This document shows, in pieces, positions 1 to 6,162 of a DNA stretch of 8,449 nt. The notes under the pieces were generated by a model, which was given only the letters and a program-made list of their open reading frames with translations, made no database searches and was not told the origin of the DNA. A program made the translations under genes and the position numbers. Every line of letters starts with the position of its first letter. Position 1 is the stretch's first letter. The DNA lies in assembly GCA_017302755.1 (NCBI GenBank), contig JAFLCR010000095.1:1-8449 (forward strand). Reading direction: 5' to 3'. The stretch comes from Alphaproteobacteria bacterium. GTDB lineage: Bacteria > Pseudomonadota > Alphaproteobacteria > Rickettsiales > JAFLCR01.

Positions 1-1
1 T

Positions 2-1186
2 TACGATCGCCGCCGACCCGAGATCGATGCCTGGTTGGAGGCAGAACGCAAAAAAACGCCACCGTTTTTCTATACCTCCGTCGACCTGCGCCATTCCGGC
101 CCCAAGCTGGCGCCGGTGGACACCAACCTTTATCCTGCAGGCTTCAATAATCTTTCCCCATCCTCGCAGGTGCGGGCGGCGGAAATGGCGCGGCACTTCT
201 TCAGCACACGTTATCCGCAGGCGCGAAAACTGGCCGTGCTCACCGAAAACCATACGCGAAACCTTCACTACCTGGAAAATACGCGCATCCTGAAATCCAT
301 TCTTGAGAATGCCGGGTTCGACGTGAGGCTCACCGGGCTATGGGAGGAAGAGGAAAACGAGCGCAAGCTCACCACTTCAAGCGAACGCGACGTGACGATC
401 GAGCGCTTGAAACGCGCCGGAAACCGGGTGGAAACCCATGCCGGGTTCACGCCGGACATCGTCATCTCCAACAACGATTTCACCTCCGGCGCACCCGCGG
501 AGCTGGAGGGCATCGAACAACCCGTCGCGCCACCGGTGGCGATGGGCTGGTGGCGGCGCCTGAAAAGCGACCATTTCACCGCCTATACCCAGGTGGCCGA
601 CGCATTCGCCGAACATTTCGGCATCGACCCGTGGCTCATCACAACCTGGTTTCATTCCTGCGGAGAAGTGGATTTCAAATCCGGCGAAGGCGTGGAATGC
701 GTCGCGAAAGCCGTGGACGAGATGATCGCGCGCATCGCCGATAAATACGCGCAATACGGCATCACCGACGACCCGCATGTTTTCGTGAAAGCCGACAGCG
801 GCACCTACGGCATGGGCATCATGTCCGTGCGCTCGGGCGAAGAAATGCGTTCACTCAACAAGAAACACCGCAATCAGATGCAGGTCATCAAGGGCGGGGC
901 GGTGAATACACGCGTGATCATCCAGGAAGGCGTGAAGACTGCCGACATCATCGGCGGGCAAAGTGCCGAGCCGGTGGTCTATCTCATAGACGGACAGGCC
1001 GTGGGCGGATTCAACCGCGTCAACAGCGAGAAAGACGCCTACACCAACCTGAACGCACGCGGCATGTCCTTCGCGACGCTATGCGAAAATGCGCCGCATA
1101 TCGGCTATGAAACGGGTAGCTGCAGGATTCTGGGTTTTGTCGCGGAGTTGGCGGCAATCGCAGCGGCGCGCGAGCCAAGAAATTAA
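2..1186 (+). CDS. gshA: Glutamate-cysteine ligase, 'ferrooxidans' type (5' partial)
   Basis: Catalyses the first step of glutathione synthesis in the cytoplasm, ATP-dependent joining of L-glutamate and L-cysteine. The reading frame is open to the left edge (it begins YDRRRPEIDAWLEAER), so the true start lies outside the window. The TTG at 35 is only an internal in-frame codon. About 394 residues are visible, close to the family's usual length of somewhat over 400, so only a short N-terminal piece is missing. Seen in the protein: an N-terminal SVDLRHSGPKLAPVDTNLYP block followed by GFNNL; a central VFVKADSGTYGMGIMSV stretch resembling an ATP-grasp nucleotide loop; and a C-terminal QEGVKTADIIGGQSAEPVVY block followed by an IDGQAVGGFNRVN stretch. 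I recognise these as the separate GshA family first named from Acidithiobacillus ferrooxidans, unlike the E. coli or plant types. The stop TAA (1184-1186) interlocks with the stop of the opposing gene. Family assignment is from memory of the motifs. Confidence 0.88.
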   Translation, partial: YDRRRPEIDAWLEAERKKTPPFFYTSVDLRHSGPKLAPVDTNLYPAGFNNLSPSSQVRAAEMARHFFSTRYPQARKLAVLTENHTRNLHYLENTRILKSILENAGFDVRLTGLWEEEENERKLTTSSERDVTIERLKRAGNRVETHAGFTPDIVISNNDFTSGAPAELEGIEQPVAPPVAMGWWRRLKSDHFTAYTQVADAFAEHFGIDPWLITTWFHSCGEVDFKSGEGVECVAKAVDEMIARIADKYAQYGITDDPHVFVKADSGTYGMGIMSVRSGEEMRSLNKKHRNQMQVIKGGAVNTRVIIQEGVKTADIIGGQSAEPVVYLIDGQAVGGFNRVNSEKDAYTNLNARGMSFATLCENAPHIGYETGSCRILGFVAELAAIAAAREPRN

Positions 1187-1572
1187 AAAGGATTCTGCGG
1201 CGGAGCCGGGGGAGCGGAGGAACCGTCATCTTCTTCCTCAACGATTTCTTCCTGCTCCACATCGGGCGCGCGGGCGCTGACGGGAAACATTTCGAACTCC
1301 TCGGCGATCTCGTTCTTGATCTCGTCGCTCGGCTCGCCGATGCCGGCGGCCAGCACCTCGCCGTATTCACGCAGATCGAAATTCTCTCCACGGTCCATAC
1401 GGTGCTTGATATCCTTCAACGAAAAATAGGGCACGCGCACATAACAGAAAATGCGCTGATCGAACAAATTGTTCCCCTGCACCAGGAGCACAACTTCCTC
1501 GCGTTCAAGCTCTTCGTCATCCAGAGTGCCCCGCATCCCCATCGCGGTGGCGACCCAATTGCGGCGTGTCAT
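1183..1572 (-). CDS. Conserved-looking hypothetical protein with acidic, proline-rich tail
   Basis: Function not recognised. From ATG 1572 it encodes 129 residues beginning MTRRNWVATAMGMRGTLDDE. A GTG at 1605 would add 11 residues, but the ATG has an AGG at 1581-1579 with 6-nt spacing and the GTG has no clear ribosome site. The first two thirds look like a folded soluble domain: an acidic DDEELEREE segment, then hydrophobic VVLLVQGNNLFDQRIFCYVR strands, then a charged helix-like part with YFSLKDIKHRMDRGENF and LREYGEVLAAGIGEPSDEI. The last 30 or so residues are low complexity: EQEEIVEEEDDG followed by SSAPPAPPQNPF. There is no signal peptide or membrane segment, so it is probably cytoplasmic. 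It has its own strong predicted promoter and a CtrA-like box in the leader, suggesting cell-cycle or developmental control (inference). Its stop TAA overlaps the gshA stop. That it is a real gene is supported by codon-like composition, a promoter, and a tail-to-tail fit with gshA. Confidence 0.75.
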   Translation of the reverse strand: MTRRNWVATAMGMRGTLDDEELEREEVVLLVQGNNLFDQRIFCYVRVPYFSLKDIKHRMDRGENFDLREYGEVLAAGIGEPSDEIKNEIAEEFEMFPVSARAPDVEQEEIVEEEDDGSSAPPAPPQNPF

Positions 1573-1620
1573 AAGCGACCTGTTTCTTGCCGGCTGATCC
1601 GGCACGATAATCCATGAAGG

Positions 1621-1636
1621 TTAACGATATATTAAC
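1621..1636. promoter_or_regulatory. CtrA-type binding box, TTAA-N7-TTAAC
   Basis: The sequence TTAA-CGATATA-TTAAC matches the full alphaproteobacterial CtrA consensus TTAA-N7-TTAAC. It lies inside a palindrome, GGTTAA-N7-TTAACC (1619-1637), so it reads as a full box on both strands. It sits downstream of the predicted minus-strand start point, about +16 to +31 of the leader of the unknown gene, where bound protein would be expected to block rather than activate. It is about 130 bp upstream of the divergent polyprenyl synthase start and could serve that gene instead. The match is seen; binding is inferred. Confidence 0.55.
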
Positions 1637-1658
1637 CAGCTTCCAAGGCGAAGCCAGC

Positions 1659-1687
1659 TATATAACAGCCCTGGGCACGCTTGACAA
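1659..1687 (-). promoter_or_regulatory. Sigma70-type promoter with extended -10 for the 1572-1183 gene
   Basis: Read on the minus strand: TTGTCA (1687-1682), a spacer of exactly 17 nt, then TATATA (1664-1659), preceded by TGT to form an extended -10. The start of transcription would fall near 1652, giving a leader of about 80 nt to ATG 1572. The -35 lies over a TTGACA (1681-1686) on the plus strand, which has no convincing -10 partner at normal spacing. This is the best-looking promoter in the window. Confidence 0.65.
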
Positions 1688-1763
1688 AGAAAACCTTTCC
1701 ATAAAAAAGCTGGATTTCATGCAGATAAAAGGTTAATCCTGCCCTGCATCAAAGGCCAGAACC

Positions 1764-2783
1764 GTGCCCCAAACCTCCGCCGCTGCCGCCATGACGCCCG
1801 AAACGGGCATTGATCGCCTGCACCAGCTCGTGCGCGACGATCTGGAGCGCGTGGATGCCTTGCTGCTCGACGTAGCTAAGAATGACGTCACGCTCATTCC
1901 GGAAATCAGCAAACATCTAATCGTATCCGGCGGCAAACGATTGCGGCCGATGCTGACCCTCGCTTCAGCCCGCGTGTGCGGCTACCAAAGAGGCATGCAC
2001 CACGTCACCCTGGCAGCCGCCGTGGAGTGCATGCACACTGCCACGCTGCTGCACGATGATGTAGTGGATGGCAGCTCGCTCCGGCGTGGCCAGCCTTCAG
2101 CCAACGCGCTGTGGGACAACAAATCCAGCGTGCTCGTGGGTGATTATTTGATCGCCCAGGCTTTCCGACTGATGGTGCGGGCCGAATCGCTGCCCGTGCT
2201 CGACATTCTCTCCGATGCCGCGGCAACCATTGCCGAAGGCGAGGTGCTGCAGCTGGCCACCATGCACCAGCTGGATGCCGGCAAGGACGCGTATTTTCGC
2301 GTCATCGCCGCCAAAACCGCCAAGCTCTTTGCCGCCGCCTGCGAGGTGGGCGCGGAACTGAGCGATCAACGCGCGCACCGCACCGCGTTGCGCACTTATG
2401 GCCATGCGCTTGGCATGGCGTTCCAACTTACGGATGACGCGCTCGATTACGGTATCGGAACGTCCGAGAAAAGGCTTGGCAAAGCGATCGGCGATGATTT
2501 CCGCGACGCCAAGGTCACCCTCCCGGTGATCCTGGCCTACGCGGCGGCCGACGCATCCGAACGCCGGTTCTGGGAGCGCGCGTTCACCCCCGGCCAGCAG
2601 CAGAAGGAGGACTGGCAACAGGCCCGGCAGATCCTGGCCCGGCACCAGGCGCTGGAGCAAACCCGCGCCGAAGCCGGACGTTTCCTGCAGGAAGCCGCCG
2701 CCGCCCTGAACAACCTGCCAGAATCCCAGGAAAAATCGGCACTTCTGGAAGTCCTTGAATTTTGCGCCGCCAGAACGTATTAA
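1764..2783 (+). CDS. ispB: Long-chain polyprenyl diphosphate synthase (octaprenyl type)
   Basis: An all-trans prenyl transferase that adds isopentenyl diphosphate units to an allylic diphosphate, most likely making the ubiquinone side chain. From GTG 1764 it is 339 residues, typical for the family. Seen: GGKRLRP at 56-62 (substrate diphosphate site); the first Asp-rich motif DDVVD at 98-102, with LRRG at 106-109; a KT pair at 184-185; and the second Asp-rich motif QLTDDALDY at 221-229. The first motif has the two-residue spacing of bacterial long-chain enzymes. AEGEVLQL at 157-164 is typical of the IspB/decaprenyl group rather than of IspA. GTG 1764 is chosen because AAAGG (1751-1755) lies 8 nt upstream. 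ATG 1791, giving 330 residues, has no ribosome site but remains possible. Chain length cannot be read from sequence alone. It stands alone, divergent from the unknown gene, with the tRNA gene downstream on the same strand. The symbol could equally be ddsA in an alphaproteobacterium. Confidence 0.9.
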   Translation: MPQTSAAAAMTPETGIDRLHQLVRDDLERVDALLLDVAKNDVTLIPEISKHLIVSGGKRLRPMLTLASARVCGYQRGMHHVTLAAAVECMHTATLLHDDVVDGSSLRRGQPSANALWDNKSSVLVGDYLIAQAFRLMVRAESLPVLDILSDAAATIAEGEVLQLATMHQLDAGKDAYFRVIAAKTAKLFAAACEVGAELSDQRAHRTALRTYGHALGMAFQLTDDALDYGIGTSEKRLGKAIGDDFRDAKVTLPVILAYAAADASERRFWERAFTPGQQQKEDWQQARQILARHQALEQTRAEAGRFLQEAAAALNNLPESQEKSALLEVLEFCAARTY

Positions 2784-2852
2784 AACGCTTCCGGCAAGGC
2801 ATTCTCCCGAAACAAGCCCCCGGACGAGCAAAGCGAGGACTAGCACCATGAT

Positions 2853-2874
2853 AGGCGCAGCCCCAGCGGCGCCT
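2853..2874 (+). repeat. Hairpin between ispB and tRNA-Pro
   Basis: Inverted repeat AGGCGC (2853-2858) and GCGCCT (2869-2874) with a 10-nt loop. There is no T-run after it, so it is not a standard intrinsic terminator. It could mark the end of the ispB transcript or a processing site ahead of the tRNA. The rest of the ispB-tRNA gap (2784-2892) shows no gene or clear promoter. Confidence 0.3.
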
Positions 2875-2892
2875 GAGCTCATGATAAAGTGT

Positions 2893-2969
2893 CGGGGCGT
2901 GGCGCAGCCTGGTAGCGCGCCTGCTTCGGGAGCAGGAGGCCGGAGGTTCGAATCCTCTCGCCCCGACCA
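2893..2969 (+). tRNA. tRNA-Pro, anticodon CGG (decodes CCG)
   Basis: Folded by eye as a complete 77-nt cloverleaf with encoded CCA. Acceptor CGGGGCG (2893-2899) pairs fully with CGCCCCG (2959-2965). D arm GCGC/GCGC encloses AGCCTGGTA. Anticodon stem CCTGC/GCAGG (2920-2924 and 2932-2936) holds the loop TTCGGGA, which puts CGG at 2927-2929. Variable loop is AGGCC. T arm GGAGG-TTCGAAT-CCTCT lies at 2942-2958. Discriminator A2966 is followed by CCA 2967-2969. The C1-G72 acceptor pair is usual for bacterial proline tRNA. No strong promoter is visible just upstream, so it may be read through from ispB. Confidence 0.97.
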
Positions 2970-2995
2970 TTTTTGCTTTCGAGCGGTTTAGGAGG

Positions 2996-3016
2996 GCGCC
3001 TTATCTCTGAAGGCGC
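2996..3016. terminator. Possible terminator hairpin between convergent tRNA-Pro and PAP2 gene
   Basis: Perfect 7-bp inverted repeat GCGCCTT (2996-3002) and AAGGCGC (3010-3016) with a 7-nt loop. It sits between the tRNA 3' end and the stop of the opposing phosphatase gene (3036-3034), where a two-way terminator would be expected. There is no T-run on either strand next to the stem, so termination strength is doubtful. A TTTTGCTTTC tract lies just after the tRNA. Confidence 0.35.
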
Positions 3017-3033
3017 ATACTCAGCCGCAGAAA

Positions 3034-3696
3034 CTATCCTGACGCGCGACTGAACATCAAAACGTGCAGGGCGTGAGCCACGAAATAGACCGCAAGCCCG
3101 CAGAAGATCACGTCGCTCAGAAAATGGCCCCCTTCCATCATGCGCACCAGGCCGATGCCTCCGCCTGCTACCGTGGCACCGAGCAGAATGCGCCGGCGAT
3201 GGCGTGGGTAAAGAAACGCAAAGCTGTAAAAATAGAACCCCACCGAAGCGTGGCCTGAAACAAAGGAACAATTCCGCTCGCAGTTTGTCACTGGCACTAG
3301 CGGTGGCGTGTGGGGTTTATCACCGCCAAACTCGACGATCTGCGACGGCCGCGCCCTACCCCATTGGTCCTTGAGCACGGTATTCACCAGAAGCCCCGGG
3401 CCCAGCGCGAGCGACAGCAGTAGATACGCCGCCTGCCTGCCTGCCAACGACCTTTTTTGCCACCTATGCCATACGCATGCTCCCACAACGCCAAGCACGA
3501 TCAGCCGGGTGATCCAGGGCACGGCCTCGTGAATGAAGAAGACGATGGGGTTGTCGCGGAGGTAAAACCCCTCCTCTTCGCGGTAGAACGGGCGATGCGC
3601 GGCAATATCAAGCTGCGGCCACAGGAGAAACGTCAACGAGGCGGCGGCGAACACCACCCAGAACCAACGCGGCGGAAGCAGCTTCACGAACGTCAT
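3034..3696 (-). CDS. PAP2-family membrane phosphatase, LpxE/lipid A phosphatase-like
   Basis: Likely removes a phosphate from a lipid (lipid A 1- or 4'-phosphate, phosphatidylglycerol phosphate or undecaprenyl diphosphate) at the outer face of the inner membrane. The protein is 220 residues from ATG 3696. All three acid-phosphatase motifs are present: KDQWGRARP at 109-117 (K-x6-RP), SGH at 147-149, and R185-x5-H191-x3-D195 in RMMEGGHFLSD. The FGGDKPHTPPL segment and a Cys pair (C139, C143) just before FVSGH resemble LpxE/LpxF-type enzymes; a periplasmic disulphide is possible. Hydrophobic segments lie near 12-26, 65-75, 90-108, 152-163, 171-184 and 196-215. The ATG overlaps the TGA of the upstream glycosyltransferase gene as ATGA, so translation is probably coupled. 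The frame stays open far upstream, to 4293, but that part overlaps the glycosyltransferase gene and has the Cys/Arg/Gly-rich look of a shadow reading. Exact substrate is unknown. Confidence 0.85.
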   Translation of the reverse strand: MTFVKLLPPRWFWVVFAAASLTFLLWPQLDIAAHRPFYREEEGFYLRDNPIVFFIHEAVPWITRLIVLGVVGACVWHRWQKRSLAGRQAAYLLLSLALGPGLLVNTVLKDQWGRARPSQIVEFGGDKPHTPPLVPVTNCERNCSFVSGHASVGFYFYSFAFLYPRHRRRILLGATVAGGGIGLVRMMEGGHFLSDVIFCGLAVYFVAHALHVLMFSRASG

Positions 3697-5126
3697 GGAA
3701 CGTCCCTGCCCAGATAATCCTGCAATAGATACACGTGATAACGCCTGGAAGCCGAAAGGTCTTCCAATTGCTTCGATGCGCCGAAATGCGGCAGCACGGC
3801 CGCCATGTCCTCTGAGGAGGATTCCGTCACCATCAAAAAGTTCTTTCCCTGATGGCGCTCGATGCCGGCCACCATGTCGTACTGGTCGCTGGGCTGATTG
3901 TCGGCATCCCACTTCGCAAGATTGCGGTAGGGGCGCGGCGTCATGTAGTAGCTGAGTTCCGCGAACAGCATGCGGCTGTCCACCAGCACAATAGTGCCGG
4001 GATGAGCCGCCTGAAGCTTGGCAACCGCGTCGGCGACCTCGCGCCACCCCGCCAGCCGTTCGAACGGATCGCGCGTGACACCGATGACTTTCGCCAGCGG
4101 CTGCGCGCCGGGAAACGCCAGCATGACGGCAACGTTCAGCGCCAGCGCCGCATAGAGCCATGCGGGCCTGCGCATCAGCCAGACCGCCGCCAGCGCCGTG
4201 CCCGCCACATAGGCCGGCGCGCCCCAGTTGGCGTGAGCGCGAGTAAGAAAAGCAAGGGTAAGCACCATCGACAGCCACGGCACCGTGAAGCACAGCAGAA
4301 AGCGCAGGCTTTCATCCCTCACCGCCTCACGCCAGCGCGCCAGCGCCCAGACCAGCCCGCCGAACAGCACCGGGCCAATCACCAGCGCCTGCGCGCCCAG
4401 AAACTCAAACCCCGCTGCCGGATTGCCCCAGGATTTGTAGAGCGACGCATTGTCGCCTGTATGGCGTGCGCTGACCCAGGCGTGCTGCGCGTTCCATAAC
4501 AGATTCGGCAGGAATACCAGCGCCGCCAGCGCCACACCGCCCCAAAGCCAAGGAGAACGCAGGTGATGACGATGCCGCGGCAAGAACCACAAAGCCAACA
4601 GCGCGCAAGGCCCGAGCATGACCGCATTGTATTTGGAAAGCATGGCCAGCCCGGCCGCGATGCCTGCCGCCAGCCACCAGCGCGGATGTGCCAGGGCATG
4701 CACCATGCACAGCATCGAGCACGCCCAGAACAGCATCAGGAACGGATCGGTGGAAACGATATGCGAGGAAAGCGTCACCGCCGGAAGGGTCGCGTAGGCG
4801 AGCGCCGAGGCCGTGGCGGCGAACGGGCGCTGCGGCGCCAGCGCGCGGACGAGTGCGTAAATGACGCATGCGGTCAGCGCCTGCGCGAGCAGCGCGGGCA
4901 GGCGGATGCAGAATTCGCTGTCGCCGCAGAGCGAGGTGCTGGCCGCGATCGCCCAGGCCACCATCGGCGGCTTGGAGTAATAGCCAAAACTTGGATTCAG
5001 CGACCATTCCCAGTATTGGGCTTCGTCGCCGTACAGATCGAAGGGAAAGAAATAAGCCAGCGACAGCACCCGCCACACGGTGAGGAGCAGGATGCCGCCC
5101 GCGGCGAGGAATAAGGGGTTACGCAC
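3693..5126 (-). CDS. GT39/ArnT-like polytopic glycosyltransferase
   Basis: A membrane glycosyltransferase of the ArnT/PMT type, which moves a sugar from a polyprenyl-phosphate carrier to an acceptor outside the inner membrane. The protein has 477 residues. The N-terminal periplasmic loop carries GDEAQYWEW at 33-41, containing the acidic pair expected to be catalytic, and YYSKPPMVAW at 49-58. STDP at 125-128 and SKY at 164-166 are further family signatures. Ten or so hydrophobic segments follow, then a soluble C-terminal part from about residue 345. E. coli ArnT is somewhat longer, so the C-terminal domain is reduced here. The GTG start at 5126 overlaps the thiG stop by 8 nt and has GGGGA about 9 nt upstream. 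The overlapping lipid phosphatase gene downstream suggests the pair acts on lipid A or another envelope lipid, but donor sugar and acceptor cannot be told from sequence. Confidence 0.85.
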   Translation of the reverse strand: MRNPLFLAAGGILLLTVWRVLSLAYFFPFDLYGDEAQYWEWSLNPSFGYYSKPPMVAWAIAASTSLCGDSEFCIRLPALLAQALTACVIYALVRALAPQRPFAATASALAYATLPAVTLSSHIVSTDPFLMLFWACSMLCMVHALAHPRWWLAAGIAAGLAMLSKYNAVMLGPCALLALWFLPRHRHHLRSPWLWGGVALAALVFLPNLLWNAQHAWVSARHTGDNASLYKSWGNPAAGFEFLGAQALVIGPVLFGGLVWALARWREAVRDESLRFLLCFTVPWLSMVLTLAFLTRAHANWGAPAYVAGTALAAVWLMRRPAWLYAALALNVAVMLAFPGAQPLAKVIGVTRDPFERLAGWREVADAVAKLQAAHPGTIVLVDSRMLFAELSYYMTPRPYRNLAKWDADNQPSDQYDMVAGIERHQGKNFLMVTESSSEDMAAVLPHFGASKQLEDLSASRRYHVYLLQDYLGRDVP

Positions 5127-5901
5127 TCTGGATCATCCCCGAAACCGGCGAGGAGGGCGCGGCCATCTCGCGCTTCGGCATGCGCCCCGCCAGATAGGCG
5201 AGCCTTCCGGCGATGACGGCGTGCTTCATCGCTTCAGCCATTTTTACGGGCTCTTTCGCCTCGGCAATGGCGGTGTTCATGAGCACGCCGTCGCAGCCCA
5301 GTTCCATGGCGAGCGCCGCGTCGGAGGCAGTACCCACGCCCGCATCCACCAGCACCGGCACGCGCGATTGCGCGACGATGAGGCGAAGGTTCACGGGATT
5401 GAGAATGCCAAGCCCCGAACCGATCGGTGCGGCCAGCGGCATGATGGCCACACAGCCGAGATCCTCCAAGCGCCTGCACAGCAGCGGATCGTCGGTGCAG
5501 TAGACCATCACGTCGAAACCCTCTTTCACCAGCACTTCCGCGGCACTGAGCGTTTCCATCATGTCCGGATAAAGCGTGGCGCTCTTGCCGAGCACCTCAA
5601 GCTTCACCAGCTTCCACCCGCCCGCCTCGCGGGCCAGGCGCAGCGTGCGCACGGCTTCTTCGGCAGTGTGGCAGCCTGCGGTGTTGGGCAGGTAGGTGTA
5701 GCGCTTGGGGTCAATGTAATCCTGCAGCATCGGCGCGCCGGGTTTGGCAATGTTCACCCGGCGCACGGCCACGGTGACGATCTGCGCGCCGGAGGCGTCG
5801 ATGGCAAGTTTCGTTTCCTCGAAATCCTTATACTTCCCCGTGCCCACCAGCAGGCGCGAAGCAAAGGTTTTCCCAGCGAGGAAAAACGGATCTTCCATCA
5901 T
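5119..5901 (-). CDS. thiG: Thiazole synthase ThiG
   Basis: Builds the thiazole phosphate half of thiamine from deoxyxylulose 5-phosphate, a glycine- or tyrosine-derived imine and sulphur carried by ThiS; cytoplasmic. At 260 residues it is the usual length. Seen: SRLLVGTGKYKDF at 15-27; TVAVRRVN at 43-50; LPNTAGCHTAEEAV at 71-84; VKLEVLG at 99-105, whose K100 is the expected Schiff-base lysine; GLGILNP for the phosphate-binding region; VDAGVGTASDAALAMELG; and GVLMNTAIAEA. Two ATG codons stand in tandem (5901 and 5898). AGGAGG (5910-5905) is 3 nt from the first and 6 nt from the second, so the second may be the actual start. The gene overlaps thiS (ATGA) and the glycosyltransferase gene (8 nt). 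No thiO, thiE or thiC is in the window. Confidence 0.96.
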   Translation of the reverse strand: MMEDPFFLAGKTFASRLLVGTGKYKDFEETKLAIDASGAQIVTVAVRRVNIAKPGAPMLQDYIDPKRYTYLPNTAGCHTAEEAVRTLRLAREAGGWKLVKLEVLGKSATLYPDMMETLSAAEVLVKEGFDVMVYCTDDPLLCRRLEDLGCVAIMPLAAPIGSGLGILNPVNLRLIVAQSRVPVLVDAGVGTASDAALAMELGCDGVLMNTAIAEAKEPVKMAEAMKHAVIAGRLAYLAGRMPKREMAAPSSPVSGMIQSA

Positions 5902-6098
5902 CCCCCTCCTATGAAATGCACGATCTCAATAACATCGCCTGGGGCAAGCGCCGTGTCGGCGTAATTTCCTTTGGGCACGATGGCCAGATTCCGCTCCACC
6001 GCCACTTTCCTGGCATCGATCTCCAGCCGCGCAAGCAACGCCAGGAGCGTTTCGCCCACGGAAATCTCCCGCGCTTCGCCGTTGACTGTAATCTGCAT
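5898..6098 (-). CDS. thiS: Sulphur carrier protein ThiS
   Basis: A small ubiquitin-like sulphur carrier: its C-terminal glycine is adenylated (by ThiF or MoeB type enzymes), turned into a thiocarboxylate, and gives sulphur to ThiG. The protein has 66 residues, typical for ThiS. It starts MQITVNGEAREIS with the beta-grasp pattern, has an LLALLARLEID helix and APGDVIEIVHFIGGG at the end, with the essential terminal Gly-Gly in place. ATG 6098 fits the family start; the ribosome site is weak (GAAGAT region). It heads the thiS-thiG-glycosyltransferase-phosphatase chain. The 5' gap to aroQ is only about 65 bp, and I see no TPP riboswitch in it. Confidence 0.95.
   Translation of the reverse strand: MQITVNGEAREISVGETLLALLARLEIDARKVAVERNLAIVPKGNYADTALAPGDVIEIVHFIGGG
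5905..5910 (-). promoter_or_regulatory. thiG ribosome binding site inside the ThiS C-terminal codons
   Basis: On the minus strand AGGAGG is formed by the end of an ATA codon and the first two of the three glycine codons (GGA GGG GGA) that end thiS. The essential Gly-Gly tail of ThiS therefore also encodes the strong Shine-Dalgarno of thiG. Its 6-nt spacing favours the second of the two tandem ATG codons, at 5898. Confidence 0.7.
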
Positions 6099-6127
6099 TA
6101 GGAAATCTTCAGCAAATAATAGATAAT
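6099..6127 (+). promoter_or_regulatory. Weak candidate promoter for aroQ
   Basis: GATAAT (6122-6127) is a good -10. At 17-nt spacing the -35 would be TAGGAA (6099-6104), a poor match. The start would be near 6134, about 29 nt before ATG 6163. The divergent thiS promoter must also lie in or near this 65-bp gap or inside aroQ. A TTGACT on the minus strand (near 6155-6150) has no -10 at normal spacing. Confidence 0.3.
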
Positions 6128-6162
6128 CTGGCCCGATATTCCCGATTTTGAGTCAAAATACA

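Noticed and set aside
35..37. TTG at 35 as the start of gshA
   Set aside because: The frame continues open to the left edge with plausible protein sequence (RRRPEIDAW) and the family is longer at the N-terminus, so the gene is cut by the window edge.
1681..1710. TTGACA at 1681 as -35 of a promoter for ispB
   Set aside because: No acceptable -10 lies at 16-18 nt spacing. The same bases serve as the -35 of the much better minus-strand promoter.
2755..3271. Open frames antisense to and through the tRNA region, reading ARGFEPPASCSRSRRATRL and ERIRTSGLLLPKQARYQAAP
   Set aside because: These peptides are the well-known false products of frames opposite tRNA genes and appear in many databases as hypothetical proteins. 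Here they lie exactly opposite tRNA-Pro.
3697..4293. N-terminal extension giving a 419-residue PAP2 protein
   Set aside because: The extension overlaps the glycosyltransferase gene in another frame, is Cys/Arg/Gly-rich, and has no membrane or domain pattern. ATG 3696, coupled to the upstream stop, gives a normal 220-residue PAP2 protein.
3852..5114. Long plus-strand frames opposite the glycosyltransferase gene, and 5080-5964 opposite thiG
   Set aside because: They are rich in Arg, His and Gly, match no family, and mirror well-supported minus-strand genes in GC-rich DNA.
6099..6162. TPP riboswitch ahead of thiS
   Set aside because: The gap to aroQ is only about 65 bp and I see no CTGAGA-type THI-box core on the minus strand, so there is too little space and no signal.
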